Source: Dimargaris cristalligena
Taxonomy: Eukaryota; Kickxellomycota; Dimargaritomycetes; Dimargaritales; Dimargaritaceae
Length of the DNA stretch: 64,000 nt
Direction of reading: 5' to 3'
Assembly: GCA_027576995.1 (NCBI GenBank)
Contig: JANBQC010000001.1
Location: 1-64,000 of the forward strand
The notes below the pieces were generated by a model. That model was not told where the DNA came from. It saw only the letters and a program-made list of their open reading frames with translations, and made no database searches. The position numbers and the translations under genes are program-made. Below are positions 1 to 10,005 of this stretch, one piece after another (position 1 is the stretch's first letter; each line of letters opens with the position of its first letter).

Positions 1-28
1 TAACCGGGCTCCCCTTTGGGACCGGTTA
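1..28. repeat. Short inverted repeat / hairpin
   Basis: TAACCGG (1-7) is complementary to CCGGTTA (22-28). Inside, TCCC (10-13) pairs with GGGA (18-21), leaving a CTTT loop and a two-base bulge. It lies exactly at the window edge, so it may be part of a larger structure or a contig end; its function is unknown. Confidence 0.45.
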
Positions 29-281
29 GCACCTTAGCTTATTCTTACCCCCGTAGTTTACCTCAATAAACTCTATACACGCTCACCCCCTAGTACTGAC
101 CAGTAAGTGTGCATCTAGTGCACGGACCTCGCCTACGTCTTACACTTGCTTCATTCGGTTAGTCTTGTCACCCCCCCTAACACTAGTAGCCCGCTTGGCC
201 GTGTCCAATGCCCCGCCTACTGTTAGAAGCCTACCCCCGAGACTCTTGATGGACTGAGAGTGGTTAACTCGGGTGACATTG

Positions 282-312
282 TTATACAGCCTTGCTGAAC
301 TACTCCCATATT
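282..312 (+). repeat. Partial copy of MITE-like repeat (one terminus)
   Basis: The segment reads as one terminal arm of the roughly 142-bp repeat seen at 3692-3973: ATACAGC followed by a TGAAC...TCCCATAT-type end. The DNA to its left does not match the repeat interior, so only the terminus is recognisable. Confidence 0.45.
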
Positions 313-512
313 AAGCTTGACCCAAAAATAACATAACCAAAAAATTCTAAAATAAATGGATTTTATTTAGTATTATTAAATCATGTAATTGATTAGGGTT
401 TACTCAATATAATTTGCTTATTAGTTGGCTTAAATTTGTAGGTGTAGGTTAAGTATGCTTCATAATTATGGATGTATAATTACTTTCATATGTGAACAAG
501 CAGACATAATTA

Positions 513-654
513 ATATGGGAGAAGTTCAACTAGGCTGTATAGTGAATAAACCATTGGATAAGTTAAATACTACTGACTGTAGATGAATCCACCACATATA
601 CTTATATACACATCATTTAAAACCTTCTACATGTAGGCCAAAATATACCCAGAT
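513..654 (-). repeat. Diverged full-length MITE-like element
   Basis: In inverted orientation relative to the 3.7-4.0 kb copies. It starts with ATATGGGAGAAGTTCAAC and CTGTATAGTGAA, continues through CCATTGGA and CACATATA, and ends in a degraded right arm. Its length of about 142 bp equals that of the better copies. The interior aligns by eye with the copy at 22294-22437. No ORF is present. Confidence 0.5.
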
Positions 655-1816
655 CTATATTATTTGGTGGCCTAAATAGGTGGCTTTTTGTCTCAGAATC
701 CCTTTGCTTCTTTTATTTATTTTTGTACATTTATACCAGACAATCACCTCAGCTTGATTGCCCACTGCCTGGCTTAGCGTATGAAAATTACACTTTTCTA
801 TAAAACTTTGGCGCTCAGCCGATTCACTCCATGAAATCACAATAAATTAAATTAGGTACTATACTGTAATTCAATAAAGTTATATATCGCTTTTTAACTA
901 CTTTGGACAGAAATATATAATAATAAAAAAGTGACCTAGGTGCATGGTACTGGGATACTTGTGTTGGAAATACTGAAGATGTACCAGTGATACTGTTTAT
1001 AAGGAAAGAAAGCATTTGGGGGATTGTGGGTGCCTCTAGGTAGTTAGTTTTATCAAATACTATAGTCGACAGGAAGCATTTTGTGGTTAAAACGAAAGGG
1101 TATATAATAAAAACATAAACCAGCATACTTAGTCAGAAACAGGAGCTAATAATAGACCCTTTGGGACATTTCTCAACAAACCTAATCTATATACCTTTAA
1201 CATGGCCGAATACAACCTTTGAGTTTAGGAAGCAAATGTGTAGTAATAGGGAGTCAACCCTTTGCCTCCCCGTATCTCATACAAAAGCTTCTGGCTTCTG
1301 CCTGATAGCCCTCTCCATAGTAGAATATGCATGGTTTAGGACCGAATTGATAAACTATATCGGATTATTTGAAGAAATTGCCACTCATGAGATACAATTA
1401 AACAGCGCCCCACCGGTGTAAAAAGACACCAATTATGGGTATGTGTCTGCACTTACGTGAACATTGTACATTAAATCTGATCCCTTGAAACAATATAGCT
1501 GTAGATACTTTTATTTTCCATTATACAACACTTGCGAATGGTCAAGGGGATTCTGAGCATACCAGGTCAATTTCAGTGAAGGTATGGTTACCAACAATTT
1601 AAAGAGTATTGAATTGTGAAAATGGTTCCAAGTACGATATAGTTGGGTCAACAAAATAAATCAAGCATGGGAGGTATCTTCCATTTGGAAATGGGAAGGT
1701 TTGTGGCAAGCGTAAGTAAAATCAATCAGACAATTTACAGTTTAAAACCTATTGGGGCAACATAAGGCACCCCACTAGGAGGAAAAATGGTCAGAATACA
1801 AGAACCCTGGGTCGGA

Positions 1817-2071
1817 TTAGTAGTGATTGGGGCCACCAGGGCCATTAGAGCCTTTGGAGGGATCGGTCTTGCGGTCCGAGGCAGGCTTATTCTTGCCTTG
1901 GCCAGGAGAGTGGGGGGAAATGTTGCTTTTGCCAGAGGGACGGCTACCGACATCAGAACCATGGCTGGGGGTATGGGTATCAGGTCCGGATCCGGGGTTA
2001 CTGGCATTGGCAAACGACAAAGCCACGAGACCCAAAAGGCAGACGGTGACGGCGGAGGAGGTGAAACGCAT
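1817..2071 (-). CDS. Small secreted protein, Gly/Ser/Pro-rich (84 aa)
   Basis: The product starts with a classic signal peptide: Met-Arg-Phe, a hydrophobic core containing VCLLGLVALSF, and an Ala-Asn-Ala cleavage site around residue 23. The mature part of about 60 residues is low-complexity and hydrophilic, rich in Gly, Ser, Pro and Lys, with no cysteine. I chose the ATG at 2071, immediately before the signal sequence; an in-frame upstream ATG would add five residues. A TATAAATA box lies about 150 bp upstream (2220-2227), which supports a real transcription unit. I do not recognise a family. A longer overlapping frame on the same strand (1735-2277) lacks a signal peptide or domain and was not chosen. 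Absence of cysteines argues against a typical cysteine-stabilised effector; it could be a cell-wall or matrix peptide. Confidence 0.6.
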   Translation of the reverse strand: MRFTSSAVTVCLLGLVALSFANASNPGSGPDTHTPSHGSDVGSRPSGKSNISPHSPGQGKNKPASDRKTDPSKGSNGPGGPNHY

Positions 2072-2219
2072 TTTAAACTGATACAAGGGGGTGGGGTGGA
2101 GTCGGAATTGCAGTTGGCAAATCGGTTGGTTGGGCTACAGCAGTAGTAAAGGGAAGAGTTCGACGTTGGAAGTGAAGGAGCTGAGGATATTAGTTTCATT
2201 AATGCGCCAAGGCGGCCGG

Positions 2220-2227
2220 TATTTATA
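2220..2227 (-). promoter_or_regulatory. TATA box of the small secreted-protein gene
   Basis: The plus strand reads TATTTATA, which is TATAAATA on the minus strand. It sits about 150 bp upstream of the ATG at 2071. Confidence 0.5.
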
Positions 2228-3691
2228 GTGGAGCTGATGGGGGGGGCAGGTTTAACGATGGGCATTGATGACCTCATGGTAGACTGGCGTATCTACATTT
2301 TGCCGGACCCTGGTGACCCTGATATTCATGGTGCTGACACTCTTGTGGTCCATGGTTGATTACTTTTAGCCGGGAAATGTTAACGGAGAGTCCTACTGCT
2401 CGAGTGGTTCCTTCCCCCCAACCATTACATCCGTGTTTCAATAAATAAAACAGGAAAGGAGCTATTCCATACCGAAAAGGTGGCGAGTAAACCATTGGTC
2501 ATTCACAGATATCCGCCTATTTACATTAGTAGCTGGGTCTATAATACACCGAGCTTCAAAGAGGCGTCGAAGATCATAGGGCGTTCCACATACGATTGGC
2601 CACCTTGGCCCTCTGGGCAAACTTATGTAGGGACCGAATTTATATTTCCAAAAAATACATTTTGGGGTAAAATAATACAAAGTGGGGCCGGTGTGGGGGA
2701 TTCGGATTTGCACTCTTGGCGTCCCTAACCTATCGGCTAAACCAACCACCGTGATTGTCAAGGAAGATGTAATGGCTAGCCCAAATGCATAGGCTACTTT
2801 CCATGACTATCATACTGTGAACATACGGAGATTTTTCGTAAATTCCTCCACGGCTCCAAGTATGGTAGTGGAAATGATGAATTAGAGCTATTGTCTCAAT
2901 ACCCAAGCTTCCATCCTCAAAGTCTTGGCAATATCTCGGCTATTATTTCTACCTCTTTACTTTAAACGTCTAAATGTATTAATTATTTGAATAGCTAGGG
3001 CAGTGTTCGGGCCCCGGCCAATATAACTGGTCGAACACATCGGGCCAAGGCTCCCGCATAGGGGGGTGTCCGGATACAAGTGCTATTTGTCCCTTAGAGG
3101 CGCATCATGTCCTTGGTAATTTCCATACATCCGACTGGTGGAAATTAATACATGGCATCCCTAATCACAATAGAGAATGGAGACAGCTTGACCCAGCCAT
3201 ATCGCTGGAGTATATTGTAGGACTTTGTGATGCAGATATCTGCAAGGGCGTTTAACCCCACGGCCCAAGTGGCCCATTATCCAAGTGAGTAAGCCGGGGG
3301 AAAGAACCATTAAGGGCCGCGGGACTAGGGACTATTTCGCTTTTTAAGACCTATACCAAAGTAATATCGCTCTATACTAGCAGTTAAGAAAGTGTGAAAT
3401 GGAGTCAGGCATAACAGGACCAGCATAATCAAAGTCAGGTTTAATGGTGGGTTTATAGAACTAATGGACATGCAACTGTATTACCGCTCTCATGGCACTA
3501 GGCTTGGGGGTATGGCTGGGGGCCGCATATTTTTTCATGGAATATCCTGGCATCAAAAAGGCATATTCTGGACGATAGTGAGAGGGATCTTGGCTGTGTT
3601 AGAAGAAACATGATCGGAGTGGGACATAGTGGCATCTAAACTGTCGAATGAATACATTAATAACGCGATAGTATATCATCTTTTGAATAGA

Positions 3692-3833
3692 GTATGGGTG
3701 AAATGCGGGCCAACTGTATAACGTTAAGTGGTATGTGTATAGGAAAATAGGTAGGTGATTCATTTTTGACCAGTAAAATTTGCCCCATCTATTGGGTATT
3801 TCGTTATACAGCCTGGTTGAACCTTTTACATAT
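3692..3833 (+). repeat. MITE-like element, tandem copy 1
   Basis: About 142 bp. The left arm begins TATGGGTGAAATGC and CCAACTGTATA. The interior holds TTGACCAGTAAAATTTGCCCC, and the right arm contains ATACAGCCTGGTTGAACC and ends CATAT. Left and right arms are imperfect inverted repeats of each other over roughly 28 bp. It shares its terminal ATAT with the next copy. Confidence 0.65.
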
Positions 3834-3973
3834 GGGTGAAATTCAAGCCAGCTATATATAGTTTTACATGATTTGTGTATGGGATAGTATGCGGGAGTAG
3901 CCATTTTAACCAGTAATGTTGGCCCCATCTAATGGATTTTTCGTTATACAGCTTGGATGAACTTCTCCCATAT
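3830..3973 (+). repeat. MITE-like element, tandem copy 2
   Basis: Head-to-tail with copy 1 at a period of 138 bp. The left arm is ATATGGGTGAAATTCAAGCC. The interior has AACCAGTAATGTTGGCCCC and AATGGATTTTTCG, and the right arm is ATACAGCTTGGATGAAC followed by TTCTCCCATAT. The arms are imperfect terminal inverted repeats (about 28 bp). It has no coding capacity. Confidence 0.7.
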
Positions 3974-4372
3974 CTACTTGTAGGGGAGACATTCCACACT
4001 TTATTTTATGGTGATCATTTAAATGCCAAAGCTGAGAGGTTGGATTAGTCTTACAAGGGCACGTGACCTTTAAGCCATATCGGTTTGCCTCTAAATGGGT
4101 GGGCAGAACTCCTTGTGAATGTTGGCGGAGACATTAGGTGGTAGTATATTTAATATAGGTGCAATTAAGTGTTCACCATCCAGCCAGCCAGCCCAAATAA
4201 AAAAAATCACATCGACACAGACGAAAGGTGTCGAAAAAGTGGGCTTGGAATCGCCTAGTTTCCGCCTGACAAGTCCCTTATTATAGCAGACTCTTATTAT
4301 CATATATTTTCGAAATCTCTATTTGAGACTGCCACCTTTAAACCACCCATTTTGTGCAAAGTCTACCTCACC

Positions 4373-5359
4373 ATGCCTACCGAATTTAAGCCATTCACCA
4401 ATGGCCGCTTTATCGCCGTCCCCATTCAGATGCCCGGCTCCGCCTCGACCGGGCTGCATTACCTATACGCTCGCCCCACGGCACGGCAAGGATCGGCAAG
4501 TAACGCCGACAAATACCTGGCCTCGACCCCCGAACATCCCAAAGGCCGCACACTTTTCGTAACCAATTTGCCCACGGATTCCCAGGAGGAGCATATCCGG
4601 CGTATTTTTAGCGAGTGGGGTGAGCTAGAACGGGTATATCTCGAAGACGGTAGCATCGATGATCTGGCCCTGGCCCAAGCCCACCCGGCTTTGCTAGAGA
4701 TGGATTGGGGTACCCCTCTGATTTCGGCCCTTCACAAAGAAACCGATTTGAGCCGATTGAACCAATTCTGGGTCACCGACCGTGCTCCCACTCCCAAGCT
4801 ACAGTCACTGTTGGCCAGTGGAGCCTCGGCCCAGATTGTGTTTGCCCGGGCCGAAGATTTGGCCGCGTTTGTGCGCAGTGCCGCTGAAGAGACCGACAGC
4901 CCGTCCCAACCACGAGAATGGCTTCCCGCCTCGACTAAATCCGACGGTGTCGCCCATCGCGGATTATCCCGCTACTTAGCTCAATTCCGGGCGGCCCGGG
5001 CCGAGCCTGAAATCCTACAGGCCCAGGCCGAGAAATACTTGGCCCGGCAACAGCAAACGGAGGCGGCCCGCCGCCGCGTCCAGAAACATCTGGCGGTGAC
5101 GGAAGATGACGACGGTTTCCAGCTTGTGGGCAAGCGGCTGCGCTCCACCTATGTGGGTAAATCCCTGATTAATGTCAATTCAGTGGACTATCGTTCCGCC
5201 CAAAAATTGCAGACCCGCGACCATAATGTTGTCGATTTCTACCGCTTCCAGCAACGGGAGGCCAAGAAAAACGAGCTTGCGGACCTTCGAGCCAAGTTTG
5301 AGGCCGATAAGCAGCGAATCAACGATTTCAAAAATATCCGGAACTTCCGCCCTTTTTAA
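4373..5359 (+). CDS. RRP7: Ribosomal RNA-processing protein 7 (Rrp7)
   Basis: 328 residues, single exon. Rrp7 is a small-subunit processome factor needed for 18S rRNA maturation in the nucleolus. The N-terminus (FKPFTNGRFIAVPI) is the usual Rrp7 opening. An RNA-recognition motif starts near residue 57 with an RNP2-like stretch GRTLFVTNLP and continues to about residue 150. The C-terminal Rrp7 domain, roughly residues 240-328, is basic and helical (DLRAKFEADKQRI) and ends in the characteristic NFRPF tail. Length matches the family (about 280-300 aa in animals and yeast). The start is the ATG in CACCATGCC; the seven in-frame codons upstream begin with TTG and are not needed. The neighbouring Aven-like gene is convergent. 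The family assignment rests on the N-terminus, the RRM and the tail together. Confidence 0.9.
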   Translation: MPTEFKPFTNGRFIAVPIQMPGSASTGLHYLYARPTARQGSASNADKYLASTPEHPKGRTLFVTNLPTDSQEEHIRRIFSEWGELERVYLEDGSIDDLALAQAHPALLEMDWGTPLISALHKETDLSRLNQFWVTDRAPTPKLQSLLASGASAQIVFARAEDLAAFVRSAAEETDSPSQPREWLPASTKSDGVAHRGLSRYLAQFRAARAEPEILQAQAEKYLARQQQTEAARRRVQKHLAVTEDDDGFQLVGKRLRSTYVGKSLINVNSVDYRSAQKLQTRDHNVVDFYRFQQREAKKNELADLRAKFEADKQRINDFKNIRNFRPF

Positions 5360-5830
5360 ATTTGCTATTTGTTTTTACATAATCAAAAATGTCCGAAGGC
5401 CATCCGTGCGGATCCCTTTAGAACTAAATAAGCGCCAAAACAGGTCAGAATATGCTCAGGCAGGGCTAAAATTTATCATGCCAATTACTTGTTCAATAAA
5501 TTTCCGGGCCATACATCGCCCCTAAACTCCAATCTTCTAGTAGGACCAATCCCTAATGTAAAGCCGTCTGAAGCCTCCACCATTTCGGGAATGATACAAT
5601 GTTATTTTTAGAAACAAGCAATAATCAGGCTTCTAACTACTACTCCGCTAAGCCAAGAGTTAGATATATATGGCGAACGAGAGATGTGAAATGACCCGAA
5701 CCATAGAAAACCATGAATGTGGTGCATGCGATGGTAATTCACCATTGGCGTGAGGTTTCTGGGATTTATAGTTAAATTGCCGAAATGTAAAATAGTGAGG
5801 GACTATTTCCGCTGATGTTCCGTTATCTAG
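5360..5830. other. Convergent 3' spacer
   Basis: This spacer lies between the stop codons of RRP7 (+) and the Aven-like gene (-). It is AT-rich. No gene, hairpin terminator or repeat is recognised. Confidence 0.5.
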
Positions 5831-6908
5831 CTAGCCCAAAACATCGTCTAGCCAGGATTCCAGATCATCAACATCAGTTATAAGGGGCCCACTAGGCTGC
5901 ACGTTTGACATTGGAGTGACTTGGTGGTGGCCTGATCCGCTGGATACACTAGGTAATGCATCGCTTGGTGTAGCGGGCTGGCTGGCGGAGAGTGGGGCTA
6001 CAGGCGTCGAAACCTGCACGGCTGGGGAGGCGTGTGCCGCCGGGTAAGCAGGGGGGGTTTCTACAGTTAAAGCATGAGTATGAAAAAATTGAAGAGAGCC
6101 ATCACTATAGTTAGGTGCATAATAGTTAGGGCGAATCCAATATTGCTAAAACCAAACAAACTATTAGTAAAAAACTCGGCAACAGTGGTGAATGCAACTT
6201 ACCTTTCAATGCAGCCTTCGCTGGCATGCTATTAAATGGTGATGGCTCGGTGGACGACCTGTTTGCTGACGAAATACCACGAAGGGGCCTGTTGGTATTA
6301 GCGAGCTGAGGCGATGGGGCCGGCTGCCTGGAGTTGGGGTTAGGATCGGACTTGTCCGCGTTATTACGGTTTCTGGCGTTAAGACTTAGTCCCTGGGTTC
6401 GCTGGAAGAGGTCCGGGACTTTATTCCGCGGATTCACATTGGGCGTGGTCCTGGGTGAATCTTGATACTTAGAGGCGGGAGGATTATTAGTGGAAGCTGA
6501 GCCCTTCCGGGCTGCTTCGTGTGCCTTTAATCTCCGGGTTTCTGTCCGACTGTCTTGGGAAGGGACTGTCTTCCTGGGGCCTTGGGCAGCTACAGTCGGG
6601 GCTGCTTCGGTTTCAGACCCAGTGCCCTCCTCTTCACCGCCGCTATCTGACAGACCCTCGTACCGGAAGGCATTACTGACGACGGCCCGGCGGGAGAACG
6701 AAGGTCGAGGGGAATCTTCCGAGTCACTCTCCGCTTGGTTCGCATCGCTGGGTTTTGGCGGTTCCGTGGGCACCTGGGCACGGGCCGTTCGTTTGGACGA
6801 AGAGGTACCTGCTGGAGTCTTGGCGCTGGTGGTAGGAGTCTCCCCACGTTGCTTTAGTTTGGCTTTGTGTTTACGAGTTGCTTTTTTCTTGTAAGCATCG
6901 GGCCGCAT
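5831..6908 (-). CDS. Aven-like protein, two exons
   Basis: Exon 1 is 6203-6908 and exon 2 is 5831-6060, with an intron of 142 nt (6061-6202; donor GTAAGT, acceptor CTGTAG). The join restores one frame giving 311 residues. The N-terminus is very basic (MRPDAYKKKATRKHKAKLK). The middle is disordered, rich in Ser, Pro, Asn and Arg. Two short islands resemble the animal Aven family as I recall it: SRRAVVSNAFRYEGLSDSG near residue 75, against Aven's KRKIVSNWDRYQD, and the acidic C-terminus DVDDLESWLDDVLG, against Aven's EELEDWLDSMIS. Aven is described in animals as a caspase-activation and ATM-linked regulator; no such role can be inferred here. The central Trp of the first island is changed to Phe after Ala, so the match is partial. 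It could instead be an unrelated disordered protein. Confidence 0.6.
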
Positions 6909-7304
6909 GGTGCTATGCTATATACCGATTTGGTCAAGTGGGTAAGTCTGACGGAGAACCAAAGGAATCTTGACCTTGTACTAAACTACTGAGGGTGTCA
7001 ATGTTGGAATGAAATGGACAAGAAGAACAAAGAAGTGGAATAGAGTGGTATGTAAGCCAATTGGCGACCCCGAGGCGGTTTTTGAATGGGAGGTCATATG
7101 TCCCAGCTATGGGTTATCAAAGCGCTGGGATACCCCTACTACCTTTACCACCACCTTAAATTTAGCACTAGATTGTTTAAGGCCCTGCATAGCTATTAAC
7201 ACTATTATCCGATTATTAGCGGGAAATATAAAATGTTTATGAAATATACAGACAAGGAATGTTGGAGCGGTTACTGATCATATAAAACAGCCGTTCACTA
7301 ACAC
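6909..7304. other. Intergenic spacer
   Basis: It lies between two minus-strand genes and should contain the Aven-like gene's promoter and the SLP1 3' end. No gene or repeat is seen. Confidence 0.5.
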
Positions 7305-9476
7305 CTATTTATCCTTCTTATCCTCCGGAAGGGCGGGGGGAGCAACCACTTTAAGGGCCTTACTCAGCCCAATCACCAAAATCACAACCAGCAGTAAGAT
7401 AAGTTGAGCAATTCGCATCCGCTTCTCAAAAATCAGTTCCTGGGTAAGGTAGTGTAACCGGGTGTGGATATCCTCAATTTCCTTGCGGCTTTTGTGTTCG
7501 TAATCCTCCACGTCAAAGATAATGGCCTTCCAAATCTCTTCACAGGTGATTTTCTATATAGGTGGGTTTAAGTAAAAGTAAAGGTGGGATGGCGTGGGTC
7601 AGCTGGTTAGTCTGTTTCCTGCAAGGAACAGAGTACAACAAACCCTTTGGCACTAGAATTATCAACATGCGTTTGAACAGCAAACCGTGGCGGGTGTATA
7701 TATATATAAAGGCCTGGGAATGGATAGCCAACTTACCAGCGCCTGAATCTGTTTCGTGGTTGTGGAATTGAGGTAGGAAAATGCCTGCTGGAGTTGCTGG
7801 TGGTGGGAGTAGTCAATTTTAGTTAAAACATCGTTAATGGCGTGGCTCTGTTGTTCGAGGTACTGGTAGGTTAGGGTGAGGTTACGGTCCAACCAACCCA
7901 GCCGCTTCATGATTGTTTTAAAGATACTCTCCTGGGTGCCCCCGGAGGATGGCGGTGGCCGGTAGGTGGGCGTGGAGGTGGTCGTAGATTCGCCCTCCTC
8001 CGGGTCCATTTCCGAGCGAGTGGATTCAGCTTCACCGTCTATATCCAACGGATCCCCGCCCTCAATCGGCGGAGTCAGCCCGTCCGGGAAGGAATCGAAT
8101 CCCGATTCGGGAATGGAATCTTCCGCGTCCCCACCGGACGCTGGGGTGGACCCTTCCGAAACCGGTTGGTCAAAGGGCATTCGGGGTAGCGACGCCGAGA
8201 TGGGCATATTTAGCTCCGGTCGCTCCGCGAACACGTCGCTCGTGGGCCCATCGTCATTCATGATGCTATCCAAGCGGTCCCAATAGGACTTGAGGGTCTG
8301 CGAGGGGTCCAGATGGCTGGCAGTTTTCGGGGCGGCGGCAGTTGTGGCCGGCGGTGGAGGTGGAGGTGGGTCAATCCAGGGCTTGGGTTGCGGATCCGGC
8401 CGCGAGGCGGGTAACAGGGAGTCCAGTGGTTCGTCAATACCCGCGACTAAGTCTTCCTCCTCTTTCTTATACTGTTCCATTATGGTGTTACCGTAGACCC
8501 GGACCATGCTAACCGGGCAGTAGTACTCGCTGCCGTAGTGGGTCACAAAATCGATACGAATAAATCGGGTCCACATGATGGGGTCGCGGACAAGGAAAAT
8601 TTGAGTCTCGCGGGAGTTCTTGGCTTGAAACCGGCCCAAAGGCTTCCATTGGTTATGCTTGGGGGGGTAGCGATCGGTCACCTGCACCGTAAACTCCTTG
8701 AACGTCGAGGAAAAGAACTCGAAGTTGGCGATGGCAATGGCATCAATTAAAATATCGTCGCACAGCTCAATGATTACAAATCGGGAAGCGGAACATGGAT
8801 TGAGCATATATTTCTCCTTGCTATTGGTCAAGATGGCCGACGAGCCCTTGGCCTCCGGGTTGGCTTTTATCACCACGGCGGCACAGTCCACAGAGGCGTG
8901 GTTAAATCGACCTTTGACTTCCGTTAGATCGCTGGCGGTACCGGGGCGGATGATGGTATCCGCAGGGGACTTGGTTTCTCGGGCGGGGGAATGGGTCGCA
9001 GAGACGGTGGACGCTGTGGTAGTGGCCGGGATTCCGGGAACGAGAGGGGCCACCGCCTCGGCCTGGATGGGTTCACAGCTGGATTCGATCGCGGGGTCGC
9101 AGCTGGGCGACGAGGGGACCACCGAGGGGTCGGTGCCGACTGAGTGGGCCTGTTTACGCCACTCCTCAAAGGAAGGTAGCCCGGTGGAATAGCCATCGGC
9201 TCCTAAAGACGGTTCGATCGCGTGGTCAGCCGTGTGTCCAACCAGGCTCTCGTCTACGTCTGAGCCGGTTGCTATGAGGCTAGCTACCAAACTGGTGGAG
9301 GACTCGGCACTTGGGTCTCGAGATGCGGTTGCCGATGGGTAGTCAGTAGCCGCCTTGACCGGAGGGGCGGTTTCTATTTCAGTGCTAGTGGAGTTCGTCA
9401 TTGAGCCGACCTCGCTGGCCAGAGCACCAGTCAGCCAGCCGCTGGTGGCCAATAGAGCCCATTGGAGGTAGCGCAT
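7305..9476 (-). CDS. SLP1: SUN-domain protein of the Slp1/SUCO type, two exons
   Basis: Exon 1 is 7737-9476 and exon 2 is 7305-7553. The intron is 183 nt with GTAAGT donor, TATATAG acceptor and a CTAAC branch site. The product is 662 residues. It has an N-terminal signal peptide (first 20 residues), a Ser/Thr/Pro-rich lumenal stretch, and a SUN-like domain at about 188-330 with the family signatures NPCSASRFVIIELCDDI, ANFEFFSSTFKEF, WTRFIRIDF and YYCPVSMVRVYGNT. A proline-rich linker follows, then a coiled coil (EIEDIHTRLHYLTQEL) and one C-terminal transmembrane segment near 620-640. In yeast, Slp1 works with Emp65 in the ER/nuclear membrane to protect soluble proteins from ER-associated degradation. 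Exon 2 is essential because it carries the membrane anchor. GEM1 is divergent upstream. Confidence 0.88.
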
Positions 9477-10005
9477 GCGTATTTAAGAGGCTGGGAATCT
9501 GTGGCAGTGGGGGACTTTAGCCCGGAGGAAAACGAAGGAAAACTAAAAGGTGGGGGGGGGTCGTTGAATAGTCCGGCAGTGATGGGGGTGGAGCACTCAA
9601 AGGCAGCGGCCAGAACGGTTAAGCAGACACGAGGAGACTATGCATGGGTCCAAAGGTGAAGTAAAGTAGAAAATTGACTAAAAGGAACTGGGTTGCTTGT
9701 ATACCACTCCGTCTCAGGCCATGTACAACTGGCCTACTATGTTGGAATGTCGTGGTTGATTTTGGACAGTTGAAGGGTGGGAAGGGGAGGGGATATCTGC
9801 GTATTGCGCAAGGCCAATTCACCCCCATTGCCAAGACTGGCCAGCAACTTCACCGGTCAAACTCTCCCAACTACTAATCAGCATCCGTTTCCCTTCGATT
9901 GTATCCACTTGTTCTTCATTCGACACTGGCTGGCCTCGTATACCCATAACGCCTCCCTGGGACCCGTCTGCCCCTTTATCCCTATATTCGTTTCTTCGCA
10001 CCGCA
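9477..10005. promoter_or_regulatory. Shared divergent promoter region SLP1 / GEM1
   Basis: A 529-bp region between two divergent start codons. No clear TATA box is seen. It contains pyrimidine-rich tracts on the GEM1 side, as is common in fungal leaders. Confidence 0.45.

Larger units (their letters stand above)
1..1816. other. AT-rich intergenic region
   Basis: I see no supportable gene here. Frames are short, AT-rich and without recognisable domains. The stretch opens with an inverted repeat able to form a hairpin (1-28) and holds a partial and a full-length diverged copy of the MITE-like repeat listed separately. The 3' flank of the small secreted-protein gene lies at the right edge. Confidence 0.6.
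2228..4372. other. Intergenic region with repeats, no gene seen
   Basis: Frames here are short and unlike the GC-rich coding DNA nearby. The only structured element I see is the tandem pair of MITE-like units at 3692-3973. The last 200 bp or so should contain the RRP7 promoter; no TATA box is obvious there. Confidence 0.55.

Noticed and set aside
1735..2277. 180-codon minus-strand frame overlapping the small secreted protein
   Set aside because: Pro/Ser-rich random-like composition with no signal or domain. The overlapping 84-residue frame has a proper signal peptide and TATA spacing.
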